Origin: an uncultured Phascolarctobacterium sp.
GTDB lineage: Bacteria > Bacillota > Negativicutes > Acidaminococcales > Acidaminococcaceae
Assembly (NCBI RefSeq): GCF_937920985.1
Contig: NZ_CALDXR010000064.1
Span: 1-37,614 of the forward strand
Direction: 5' to 3'
DNA length: 37,614 nt
The first letter of the stretch is position 1, and every line of letters starts with the position of its first letter. Of the stretch, positions 32,126-37,614 are shown piece after piece. A program made the position numbers and the translations under genes. The notes below the pieces were generated by a model, which saw only the letters and a list, made by a program, of their open reading frames with translations, made no database searches and was not told the DNA's origin.

Positions 32126-32776
32126 ATGTACATTCTTTTAATGGGACCTCCGGGTGCTGGTAAAGGCACTCAAGCAGAAAAACTCATTGATGAATTTAAA
32201 ATCCCTCATATCTCCACAGGAGACATGTTCCGTGCAGCAGTAAGCGCAGGCACCGAACTTGGTAAAGAGGCAAAAAAATACATGGACGCTGGCGGACTTG
32301 TCCCCGACGTCGTAACCATCGGCATTGTTCGTGAAGGCTTGTCCAAACCCGAATGTGCAAATGGTTTCATCTTAGATGGCTTCCCGAGAACTGAGGAGCA
32401 AGCAGTTGCTCTCGACGGAATCCTCAAAGACCTGGGCATTAAATTGACCGGTGTTGTTAATATCTCTGTTCCTGACTCCGAGCTGGTTGCGCGTGTAGTT
32501 GGCCGCCGTATCTGCAAGGCTTGCGGTGCTACCTATCATGTAAGCTTTAACCCCAGCAAGGTAGAAAATGTCTGCGACAAATGTGGCGGTAACCTTTATC
32601 AACGTAACGACGATAAAGAAGAAACCGTTGTAAATCGTCTGCATGCATATCATGAACAAACAGAACCGTTAATCGAGTACTACAAAAAACAAGGCCTGTA
32701 CAAAGAAATCGATGGCTTGCAGCCTATTGATAAAGTATATGCCGACGTTAAAGCTAGTCTCGGATGTAGCAAATAA
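32126..32776 (+). CDS. adk: Adenylate kinase, zinc-containing lid
   Basis: Interconverts ATP + AMP and two ADP. 216 residues, P-loop GPPGAGKGTQA (7-17), AMP-binding ISTGDMFR, and a lid domain carrying CKAC and CDKC pairs (about 130-153) that bind a structural zinc, the long Gram-positive form. Its usual neighbour map does not follow; infA starts 12 bases later. Confidence 0.98.
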   Translation: MYILLMGPPGAGKGTQAEKLIDEFKIPHISTGDMFRAAVSAGTELGKEAKKYMDAGGLVPDVVTIGIVREGLSKPECANGFILDGFPRTEEQAVALDGILKDLGIKLTGVVNISVPDSELVARVVGRRICKACGATYHVSFNPSKVENVCDKCGGNLYQRNDDKEETVVNRLHAYHEQTEPLIEYYKKQGLYKEIDGLQPIDKVYADVKASLGCSK

Positions 32777-32788
32777 GGAGGTACTGCA

Positions 32789-33007
32789 GTGTCCAAACAG
32801 GATGTTATTGAGGTTGAAGGTACAATCTTAGAAGCACTTCCCAATGCTATGTTCCAAGTTCAACTGGTTAACGGCCATACAATTTTAGCACATATATCCG
32901 GTAAGATTCGTATGAACTTCATCAAGATATTGCCTGGTGATAAGGTTACCGTGGAGCTTACTCCGTACGACCTCAATCGTGGAAGAATTACTTATCGGTA
33001 TAAATAA
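32789..33007 (+). CDS. infA: Translation initiation factor IF-1
   Basis: OB-fold factor that blocks the A site during initiation. 72 residues: KQDVIEVEGTILEALPNAMFQVQL, then NGHTILAHISGKIRMNFIKILPGDKVTVELTPYDLNRGRITYRYK, full length. GTG start after AAGGAGG. Confidence 0.98.
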   Translation: MSKQDVIEVEGTILEALPNAMFQVQLVNGHTILAHISGKIRMNFIKILPGDKVTVELTPYDLNRGRITYRYK

Positions 33008-33035
33008 TCCAACAGGCAAAGAGGAGGTTTAAATT

Positions 33036-33149
33036 ATGAAAGTAAGACCGTCTGTTAAGCCAATATGTGAAAAATGCAAAGTCATTAAACGTAAAGGCCA
33101 TGTAATGGTAATTTGCGAAAACCCGAAACATAAACAAAAACAAGGATAA
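33036..33149 (+). CDS. rpmJ: 50S ribosomal protein L36, zinc-binding type
   Basis: A 37-residue protein with MKVRPSVKPICEKCK at the start, C11 and C14 paired with a later Cys27 and His32 to hold zinc, and ending KHKQKQG. ATG about 9 bases after GAGGAGG, in the conserved place between infA and rpsM. Confidence 0.97.
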   Translation: MKVRPSVKPICEKCKVIKRKGHVMVICENPKHKQKQG

Positions 33150-33166
33150 GAAGGAGGTGCACATTA

Positions 33167-33535
33167 ATGGCACGTATTTCTGGTGTCGATTTACCGAGAG
33201 ATAAACGTATTGAGTATGCTCTGCCGTACATCTATGGCATCGGCCTGACTCTCTCTCGTGAAATTTTAGCTAAAACCGGTATTAACCCGGACACTCGCGT
33301 TCGCGACCTGACTGAAGAAGAAGTTGCTAAGATCCGTGAAACTCTGGATCAGGACTATAAAGTTGAAGGTGACCTCCGCCGTGAGGAATCCCTGAACATT
33401 AAACGTCTGATTGAAATTGGCAGCTATCGTGGCAGAAGACATCGTATGGGTCTGCCTGTTCGTGGTCAAAACACTAAAAACAATGCCCGCACCCGTAAAG
33501 GTCCGAAACGTACTATTGCAGGCAAGAAGAAATAA
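33167..33535 (+). CDS. rpsM: 30S ribosomal protein S13
   Basis: Head protein contacting P-site tRNA and L5. 122 residues: ARISGVDLPRDKRIEYALPYIYGIG at the start, RGRRHRMGLPVRGQNTKNNARTRKGPKRTI at the basic C-terminus. AAGGAGGTG precedes the ATG. Confidence 0.99.
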   Translation: MARISGVDLPRDKRIEYALPYIYGIGLTLSREILAKTGINPDTRVRDLTEEEVAKIRETLDQDYKVEGDLRREESLNIKRLIEIGSYRGRRHRMGLPVRGQNTKNNARTRKGPKRTIAGKKK

Positions 33536-33557
33536 TTAGCGAGGGAGGGATAAACCA

Positions 33558-33950
33558 GTGGCTGGCAAGAAAGTTGTTCGCAACAAGAAAAAAGTTAGCA
33601 AAAACGTAATCAACGGTGTAGCACATATCCGCTCCACCTTCAATAATACTATCGTTACCATCGCTGATACCGAAGGTAATGTTCTGAGCTGGGCCTCCGC
33701 AGGCGGCCTCGGTTTCCGTGGCAGCCGTAAGAGCACTCCGTTTGCTGCACAAATGGCTGCTGAAGAAGCAACCAAAGCTGCTATGGAGCATGGCTTGAAA
33801 CAAGTAGAAGTATATGTAAAAGGTCCTGGCGCTGGCCGTGAAGCAGCAATTCGTGCACTTCAGGCTGCAGGTCTGGAAGTTAACTCTATTAAAGACGTTA
33901 CTCCGATTCCGCATAACGGCTGCCGTCCGCCGAAACGTAGAAGAGTATAA
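33558..33950 (+). CDS. rpsK: 30S ribosomal protein S11
   Basis: Platform protein beside the E-site mRNA. 130 residues with GVAHIRSTFNNTIVTIADTEGN, GRKSTPFAAQ-like GSRKSTPFAAQMAAE and the terminal PIPHNGCRPPKRRRV. GTG start after GAGGGAGGG. Confidence 0.99.
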   Translation: MAGKKVVRNKKKVSKNVINGVAHIRSTFNNTIVTIADTEGNVLSWASAGGLGFRGSRKSTPFAAQMAAEEATKAAMEHGLKQVEVYVKGPGAGREAAIRALQAAGLEVNSIKDVTPIPHNGCRPPKRRRV

Positions 33951-33966
33951 TTGGGGGTGTAAATAG

Positions 33967-34560
33967 ATGGCAATTGATAGAACTCCTGTCCTGAAAAGAT
34001 GCAGATCTTTGGGCTTAGCTCCCGCATTCATGGGCATTAGCAAGGAATCTAAACGCCAAGTTCGCCGCCAAAACAGAAAAAAGAGCGAATATGGCATTCA
34101 GTTAACTGAAAAACAAAAAGCTAAATTTATCTATGGCGTACTGGAAAAACAATTCCGTGGCTACTATGATAAAGCTAAAAAGATGGAAGGCATCACCGGT
34201 GAAAACCTGCTGATCCTCCTCGAAAGAAGAATCGACAACGTAGTTTTCCGCCTCGGCTTGGCTAACACCCGCCGTCAGGCTCGCCAAATCGTAAGACATG
34301 GCCACATTGCTGTTAACGGCAAACGTCTGGACATTCCTTCCGCATTGGTAAGAGTTGGCGATGTTGTAACCGTTATGGAAAACAGCCGTGCTAAAGAATA
34401 CTTCAAAGGCATGGACGAAACTCTGGCTACCAAAGCAGTTCCGGCTTGGCTGGTACTGGACGCTGCTAACGTTAGCGGTAAGGTAGACCGTTTCCCGACT
34501 CGTGAGGAAATTGATGTTCCTATTGAAGAGCACTTCATCGTAGAGTTGTACTCCAAATAA
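33967..34560 (+). CDS. rpsD: 30S ribosomal protein S4, zinc-free form
   Basis: Initiates 30S assembly and guards decoding accuracy. 197 residues with the S4 RNA-binding domain RRIDNVVFRLGLANTRRQARQIVRHGHI (about 87-114). The N-terminus has one Cys (12) and lacks the four-Cys zinc knuckle of C+ S4 proteins. Unlike in Bacillus, where rpsD is elsewhere, it is in the alpha operon between rpsK and rpoA. Confidence 0.98.
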   Translation: MAIDRTPVLKRCRSLGLAPAFMGISKESKRQVRRQNRKKSEYGIQLTEKQKAKFIYGVLEKQFRGYYDKAKKMEGITGENLLILLERRIDNVVFRLGLANTRRQARQIVRHGHIAVNGKRLDIPSALVRVGDVVTVMENSRAKEYFKGMDETLATKAVPAWLVLDAANVSGKVDRFPTREEIDVPIEEHFIVELYSK

Positions 34561-34593
34561 TTAGTGAATATCTTGTGCCACCCACTTATGAGA

Positions 34594-34610
34594 CGTATTG
34601 TGGTAATACG
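34594..34610 (+). other. Small hairpin in the rpsD-rpoA spacer
   Basis: CGTATT (34594-34599) and AATACG (34605-34610) form a 6-bp stem with a 5-base loop, about 10 bases before the AAGGAGG of rpoA. There is no T-run, so it is not a terminator. It could modulate rpoA translation or RNA processing. Confidence 0.35.
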
Positions 34611-34631
34611 CGATAGAAGGAGGCTTTCCGA

Positions 34632-35597
34632 ATGATTGAAATTGAAAAACCTAAGATGGTTACATCTGATGTCAGCGAAGATGGTCGTTATGGCAAATTC
34701 GTTTGGGAGCCGCTCGAGAGAGGCTACGGCATTACACTAGGCAACAGCCTGCGTCGTGTTCTGCTGTCCTCCCTGCCGGGTGCAGCAGTAACATATGTCA
34801 AGATTGACGGTGTTCTGCATGAGTTTGCTACTATTCCAGGTGTTCGCGAAGATGTTGCTGATATCATCCTGAACATCAAGGCATTATGCCTTAAAATGGA
34901 AGGTGAAGGGGAAAAAATTCTGCGTATCGAATGTTCTGGTGAACAGGAAGTTACTGCAGCTAACATCATTGCTGATAGCGATGTTGAAATTTTAAACCCT
35001 GAACTGCACATTGCGACTTTGGATAAAGACGCAGTTTTCAATATGGAAATCCATATTGATAAAGGTCGTGGCTATGTACCCGCGGACAAAAATAAACAGC
35101 CTGATCAGCCTATCGGCGTAATTCCGGTAGACTCCATTTACTCTCCTATTACCAGAGTGAAATTTGCTGTTAACGATACCCGCGTAGGTAATGTTACCAA
35201 CTATGACAAGCTTACTTTGGAAGTTTGGACTGATGGCAGCATGAAGCCTGATGAAGCTGTTGACATGGCTTCCACCATCCTGATTGACTATCTCAAGCTC
35301 TTCCAGACCAGTGATGGCAAAGGTTCTGTAATCACTGTTACTGGCGGTTCTGAGCCTGAAGCTCCGGAGCCGAGCAAGCAAGAAGGTCAAAACACAATGT
35401 CTATCGACGATTTGGATTTGTCCGTTCGCAGCAATAACTGCCTGAGACGTGCAGGAATCAATACTGTCGAAGAATTAATCCAGAAAACCGAAGCTGATAT
35501 GATTAAAGTCCGTAACTTAGGCAGCAAGTCTCTTGAAGAGATCAAAAAGAAACTTGAGGATATGGGCTTGCATTTTCGCAAAAACGATGAAGAATAA
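34632..35597 (+). CDS. rpoA: RNA polymerase alpha subunit
   Basis: Scaffold of RNA polymerase. 321 residues: N-terminal dimerisation domain (about 1-230, with ERGYGITLGNSLRRVLLSSLPGAAV), a flexible acidic linker with GGSEPEAPEPSKQEGQ (about 237-252), and the C-terminal domain (about 255-315, SIDDLDLSVRSNNCLRRAGI and VRNLGSKSLEEIKKKL) that binds UP elements and activators. AAGGAGG precedes the ATG. The rpoB and rpoC partners are outside the window. Confidence 0.99.
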   Translation: MIEIEKPKMVTSDVSEDGRYGKFVWEPLERGYGITLGNSLRRVLLSSLPGAAVTYVKIDGVLHEFATIPGVREDVADIILNIKALCLKMEGEGEKILRIECSGEQEVTAANIIADSDVEILNPELHIATLDKDAVFNMEIHIDKGRGYVPADKNKQPDQPIGVIPVDSIYSPITRVKFAVNDTRVGNVTNYDKLTLEVWTDGSMKPDEAVDMASTILIDYLKLFQTSDGKGSVITVTGGSEPEAPEPSKQEGQNTMSIDDLDLSVRSNNCLRRAGINTVEELIQKTEADMIKVRNLGSKSLEEIKKKLEDMGLHFRKNDEE

Positions 35598-35616
35598 CTA
35601 AGGGGGTCAGAAGTAC

Positions 35617-35955
35617 ATGGCATACAGAAAACTGGGTCGTAACTCCAGCAACCGTAAGGCTCTGTTTCGCAGCATTTTAACTTCCTTCTTCAAATATGGT
35701 AAGATCGAAACCACCGTTACCAAAGCTAAAGAAGTTGCTAAGCATTCCGCTCAACTGATTACTTTGGCAAAACGCAATGACCTGCATGCTCGTCGTCAGG
35801 TTATGGCAGTTCTGGTTGACGAAACCATTACCAAAAAACTGTTTGAAGAAATTGCTCCGAAATATGAAGGCAGACAAGGCGGCTTTACTCGTATTTACAG
35901 AGTAGGTCCTCGCCGTGGCGATGCAGCTGAAATGGCTATCATCGAACTTATCTAA
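35617..35955 (+). CDS. rplQ: 50S ribosomal protein L17
   Basis: Located at the tunnel exit side. 112 residues: AYRKLGRNSSNRKALFRSILTSFFKYGKIETTVTKAKE, and a C-terminus RIYRVGPRRGDAAEMAIIELI. Last gene of the cluster; in many Firmicutes the energy-coupling-factor transporter genes, truA, rplM and rpsI follow, but here a terminator does. Confidence 0.98.
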   Translation: MAYRKLGRNSSNRKALFRSILTSFFKYGKIETTVTKAKEVAKHSAQLITLAKRNDLHARRQVMAVLVDETITKKLFEEIAPKYEGRQGGFTRIYRVGPRRGDAAEMAIIELI

Positions 35956-35966
35956 TTTAGAGCTGG

Positions 35967-35997
35967 AAAAGCAGGAACTTAGGTTCCTGCTTTTTTT
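35967..35997 (+). terminator. Strong intrinsic terminator ending the ribosomal supercluster
   Basis: AAAAGCAGGAAC (35967-35978) / GTTCCTGCTTTT (35983-35994), a 12-bp perfect stem with a 4-base loop, then T to 35997. Confidence 0.93.
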
Positions 35998-36024
35998 GCG
36001 TTCTGAAAAAAGTCTGTGTATAAT
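35995..36024 (+). promoter_or_regulatory. Candidate promoter of the FAH-family gene
   Basis: Perfect TATAAT (36019-36024) with a weak -35 (TTTGCG, 35995-36000) at 18 bases. The leader of about 85 bases contains TGGTAT and ATACCA segments that can pair over a long range. Confidence 0.45.
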
Positions 36025-36116
36025 AGTGGTATGTAAAATCCACTAATCAGCAAGCATGCTGAAGGATATTCATAGTATTAGCCAGATATATACCATAATA
36101 TGAGGAGGAAAAGATA

Positions 36117-37025
36117 ATGCGTTTTTATACAGTGGAGATTAATGGAAAACAGGAAATACTTGTCGGCTTTCAGCAAGAGGCTGCGCTATATAGATTGAGC
36201 TTATTGGCAAGACTGGTTCCCGAGCTGGCAACTGATGATATGAATGAACTTATTTGCCGCTATACACCGGCAGTAAAGGAAAAGCTGGAGCGTTTGGCAG
36301 AAAATGAGGATGTGCTGCAGGGAGCGGCTGTAAACCTGGCAGAAGTGAAGCTTTTGGCGCCTATTGTTCATCCGCTTCAGGATGTAGTCTGCCTTGGCAT
36401 TAACTATGATGCACATGCTCAGGAAGCAGGACGCTTTTCCAGCGAAGCCTTCGGCGGTGAACGTCCCTACACAATTTATTTTTCCAAGCGGGTAAACAGA
36501 GCTACAGCAAGCGGTGAAAGTATTCCTCGTTATGAAGGCTTAGTAGACAGCCTTGACTATGAAGCAGAGCTGGGAGTAATTTTAGCTAAAGATGCTAAAG
36601 GTGTAAGCAAAGAAAACGCCAGAGATTATATTTTTGGTTATACAATTATTAATGATATCAGTGCACGTAATCTGCAGACGCGTCATAAGCAATGGTATTT
36701 GGGAAAAAGCCTTGACGGATTTACTCTCATGGGACCGTGTATTGTTACCGCAGATGAAATCGGTGATGAGCAGGCCCTTGATATCAGCTGTACGGTTAAC
36801 GGAGAGCTGCGCCAGAGCAGTAATACCCGTTATATGATTCAGACTGTCTGTGGGGCAATTGCAGAGCTGTCAGAGGGGATGACACTGGCTGTAGGAACAA
36901 TTATAGCTACCGGTACTCCGGCAGGTGTCGGTATGGGTATGAAGCCGCCGACATTCTTGCAGCATGGCGATAAAATCGTCTGCTCCATCGAAAAAATTGG
37001 CTCATTAGAAAATATGGTTGATTAA
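36117..37025 (+). CDS. Fumarylacetoacetate hydrolase family protein
   Basis: A 302-residue enzyme of the FAH superfamily, metal-dependent hydrolases, decarboxylases or isomerases acting on oxo-acid substrates. The C-terminal catalytic domain (about 90-300) shows CLGINYDAHAQEAG, the metal-binding region DSLDYEAELGVIL (about 143-155, two Glu), NDISARNLQ (Asp ligand), WYLGKSLDGFTLMGP and IATGTPAGVGMG. The N-terminal part (1-85) is the variable lid-like domain. Substrate unknown; no aromatic-degradation genes are near. ATG about 8 bases after GAGGAGG. Confidence 0.92.
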   Translation: MRFYTVEINGKQEILVGFQQEAALYRLSLLARLVPELATDDMNELICRYTPAVKEKLERLAENEDVLQGAAVNLAEVKLLAPIVHPLQDVVCLGINYDAHAQEAGRFSSEAFGGERPYTIYFSKRVNRATASGESIPRYEGLVDSLDYEAELGVILAKDAKGVSKENARDYIFGYTIINDISARNLQTRHKQWYLGKSLDGFTLMGPCIVTADEIGDEQALDISCTVNGELRQSSNTRYMIQTVCGAIAELSEGMTLAVGTIIATGTPAGVGMGMKPPTFLQHGDKIVCSIEKIGSLENMVD

Positions 37026-37059
37026 AAGCTGCAAACTCATATGTTTACAATAAAAATAC

Positions 37060-37088
37060 TTGTCTTTTTAGGACTGATGGCATAAAAT
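37060..37088 (+). promoter_or_regulatory. Candidate promoter of the YegP-like gene
   Basis: TTGTCT (37060-37065), a 17-base spacer, TAAAAT (37083-37088). No terminator is seen after the preceding gene, so read-through is also possible. Confidence 0.5.
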
Positions 37089-37127
37089 AAACTTAGAGAC
37101 CAGAATAAATTTAAAGGAGGCTACAAA

Positions 37128-37520
37128 ATGGGTAAATTCGTAATTTCTCAGGCAAAGAATGGCATTAAGTTTAATCTGAAGGCTGCAAATGGTGAAGTTA
37201 TTGCCAGCTCCCAAGTTTATAAGGACGAAAAGTATTGCCGTAAAGGTATTGCCAGCGTTATCAATAATGCTCCAATCGCTCCGATTGAGGATCAGACGGT
37301 AGAAGGCTTTACCCCCTGTAAGCATCCAAAATTTGAGGTTTATAAGGATAAGGCAGGCGAATTCCGCTTCCGTCTGAAAGCAACCAACGGACAGATTATT
37401 GCTACTGGTGAAGGCTATAAGGCAATGGCAGGATGCAAACGCGGCATTGAGTCCATTAGGAAAAATGTTGTTGATGCCAAAATAATTGTTGAAGCACCTA
37501 AAGAAGAAAAAGCTGAATAA
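37128..37520 (+). CDS. YegP-family protein with two DUF1508 repeats
   Basis: A 130-residue protein of two tandem DUF1508 units: GKFVISQAKNGIKFNLKAANGEVIASSQVY...CRKGIASVINNA (about 2-48) and PKFEVYKDKAGEFRFRLKATNGQIIATGEGY...CKRGIESIRKNV (about 67-113), then an acidic, Lys-rich tail. The E. coli relative YegP is a two-repeat protein of unclear role. Each unit has a matching Cys (37 and 103). Cytoplasmic. Good ribosome binding site AAAGGAGG. Followed by a terminator and then an intron-like sequence. Confidence 0.92.
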   Translation: MGKFVISQAKNGIKFNLKAANGEVIASSQVYKDEKYCRKGIASVINNAPIAPIEDQTVEGFTPCKHPKFEVYKDKAGEFRFRLKATNGQIIATGEGYKAMAGCKRGIESIRKNVVDAKIIVEAPKEEKAE

Positions 37521-37534
37521 TATTAATCAAAAGG

Positions 37535-37567
37535 ACCACTACGTGTTAGCGCAGTGGTACTTTTTTT
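37535..37567 (+). terminator. Intrinsic terminator after the YegP-like gene
   Basis: ACCACTACG (37535-37543) / CGCAGTGGT (37550-37558), nine positions with one A-C mismatch, 6-base loop, then TAC and seven T (37561-37567). The putative intron begins two bases after the T-run. Confidence 0.85.
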
Positions 37568-37568
37568 G

Positions 37569-37614
37569 GTGCGCCCAGCATGGGCGATAACTAGGTGGTG
37601 AAAGTCCACTACGC
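37569..37614 (+). mobile_element. 5' end of a probable group II intron, cut by the window edge
   Basis: The sequence opens with GTGCGCCC, the usual group II intron 5' boundary, then forms CGCCC-AGCAT-GGGCG and GTGG-TGAAAGT-CCAC hairpins as expected at the start of domain I. Only 46 bases are visible, so the catalytic domains, the reverse transcriptase and the 3' end cannot be seen. It sits directly behind a terminator T-run, the site preference described for bacterial class C introns. Confidence 0.7.

Overview
The window looks like a chromosomal core segment from a Bacillota (Firmicutes) genome, most likely a member of the outer-membrane-bearing class Negativicutes, possibly Acidaminococcaceae such as Phascolarctobacterium. 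Supporting this are a long-form hibernation factor next to secA, a zinc-binding type Z S14, an L7Ae/YbxF-like protein ahead of rpsL, an undivided str-S10-spc-alpha supercluster, and an envelope cluster with csaB, ftsEX, a coiled-coil M23 activator and an S41 protease. The class assignment rests on gene content and family resemblance only. Every convincing gene is on the + strand.

Layout. Positions 1-202 hold a 73-bp direct repeat at 129-bp spacing, probably part of an intergenic repeat family. Positions 262-2217 hold a secreted repeat protein broken by a one-base frameshift, a CGGC-domain protein and a GNAT acetyltransferase, joined by start/stop overlaps. From 2260 comes hpf behind a structured leader that can fold over its own ribosome binding site, then secA and prfB (with the classic +1 programmed frameshift). 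From 6787 to 14254 runs an envelope and division set: a DUF5693 membrane protein, csaB, ftsE, ftsX, an EnvC-like M23 protein, an S41 (Ctp) protease and an ArsC/Spx-like thioredoxin-fold protein. From 14342 to 16672 are a NamZ-type exo-muramidase (DUF1343), a small nitroreductase and a secreted septoil-knot repeat protein.

From 16834 to 35997 lies a roughly 19-kb ribosomal supercluster: an L7Ae-like gene, rpsL, rpsG, fusA, tuf, then rpsJ-rplCDWB-rpsS-rplV-rpsC-rplP-rpmC-rpsQ-rplNXE-rpsN-rpsH-rplFR-rpsE-rpmD-rplO-secY-adk-infA-rpmJ-rpsMKD-rpoA-rplQ. It starts at a near-consensus promoter (TTGACA, 17 bp, TACAAT) and ends at a strong terminator. A hairpin and a structured leader between tuf and rpsJ may set the ratio of the str and S10 parts. 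The map gene often found between adk and infA is absent here, and rpoBC is not immediately upstream.

After the supercluster are a fumarylacetoacetate-hydrolase-family protein and a two-repeat YegP (DUF1508) protein. Just past the YegP terminator, at 37569, the last 46 bases look like the 5' end of a group II intron that continues out of the window.

How it works together: secA and secY form the export route; FtsEX, the M23 protein, the Ctp protease and NamZ are peptidoglycan remodelling functions; CsaB decorates wall polymer that typically anchors SLH proteins; hpf stores the ribosomes that the supercluster builds. No phage, CRISPR, transposase, tRNA or rRNA was found.
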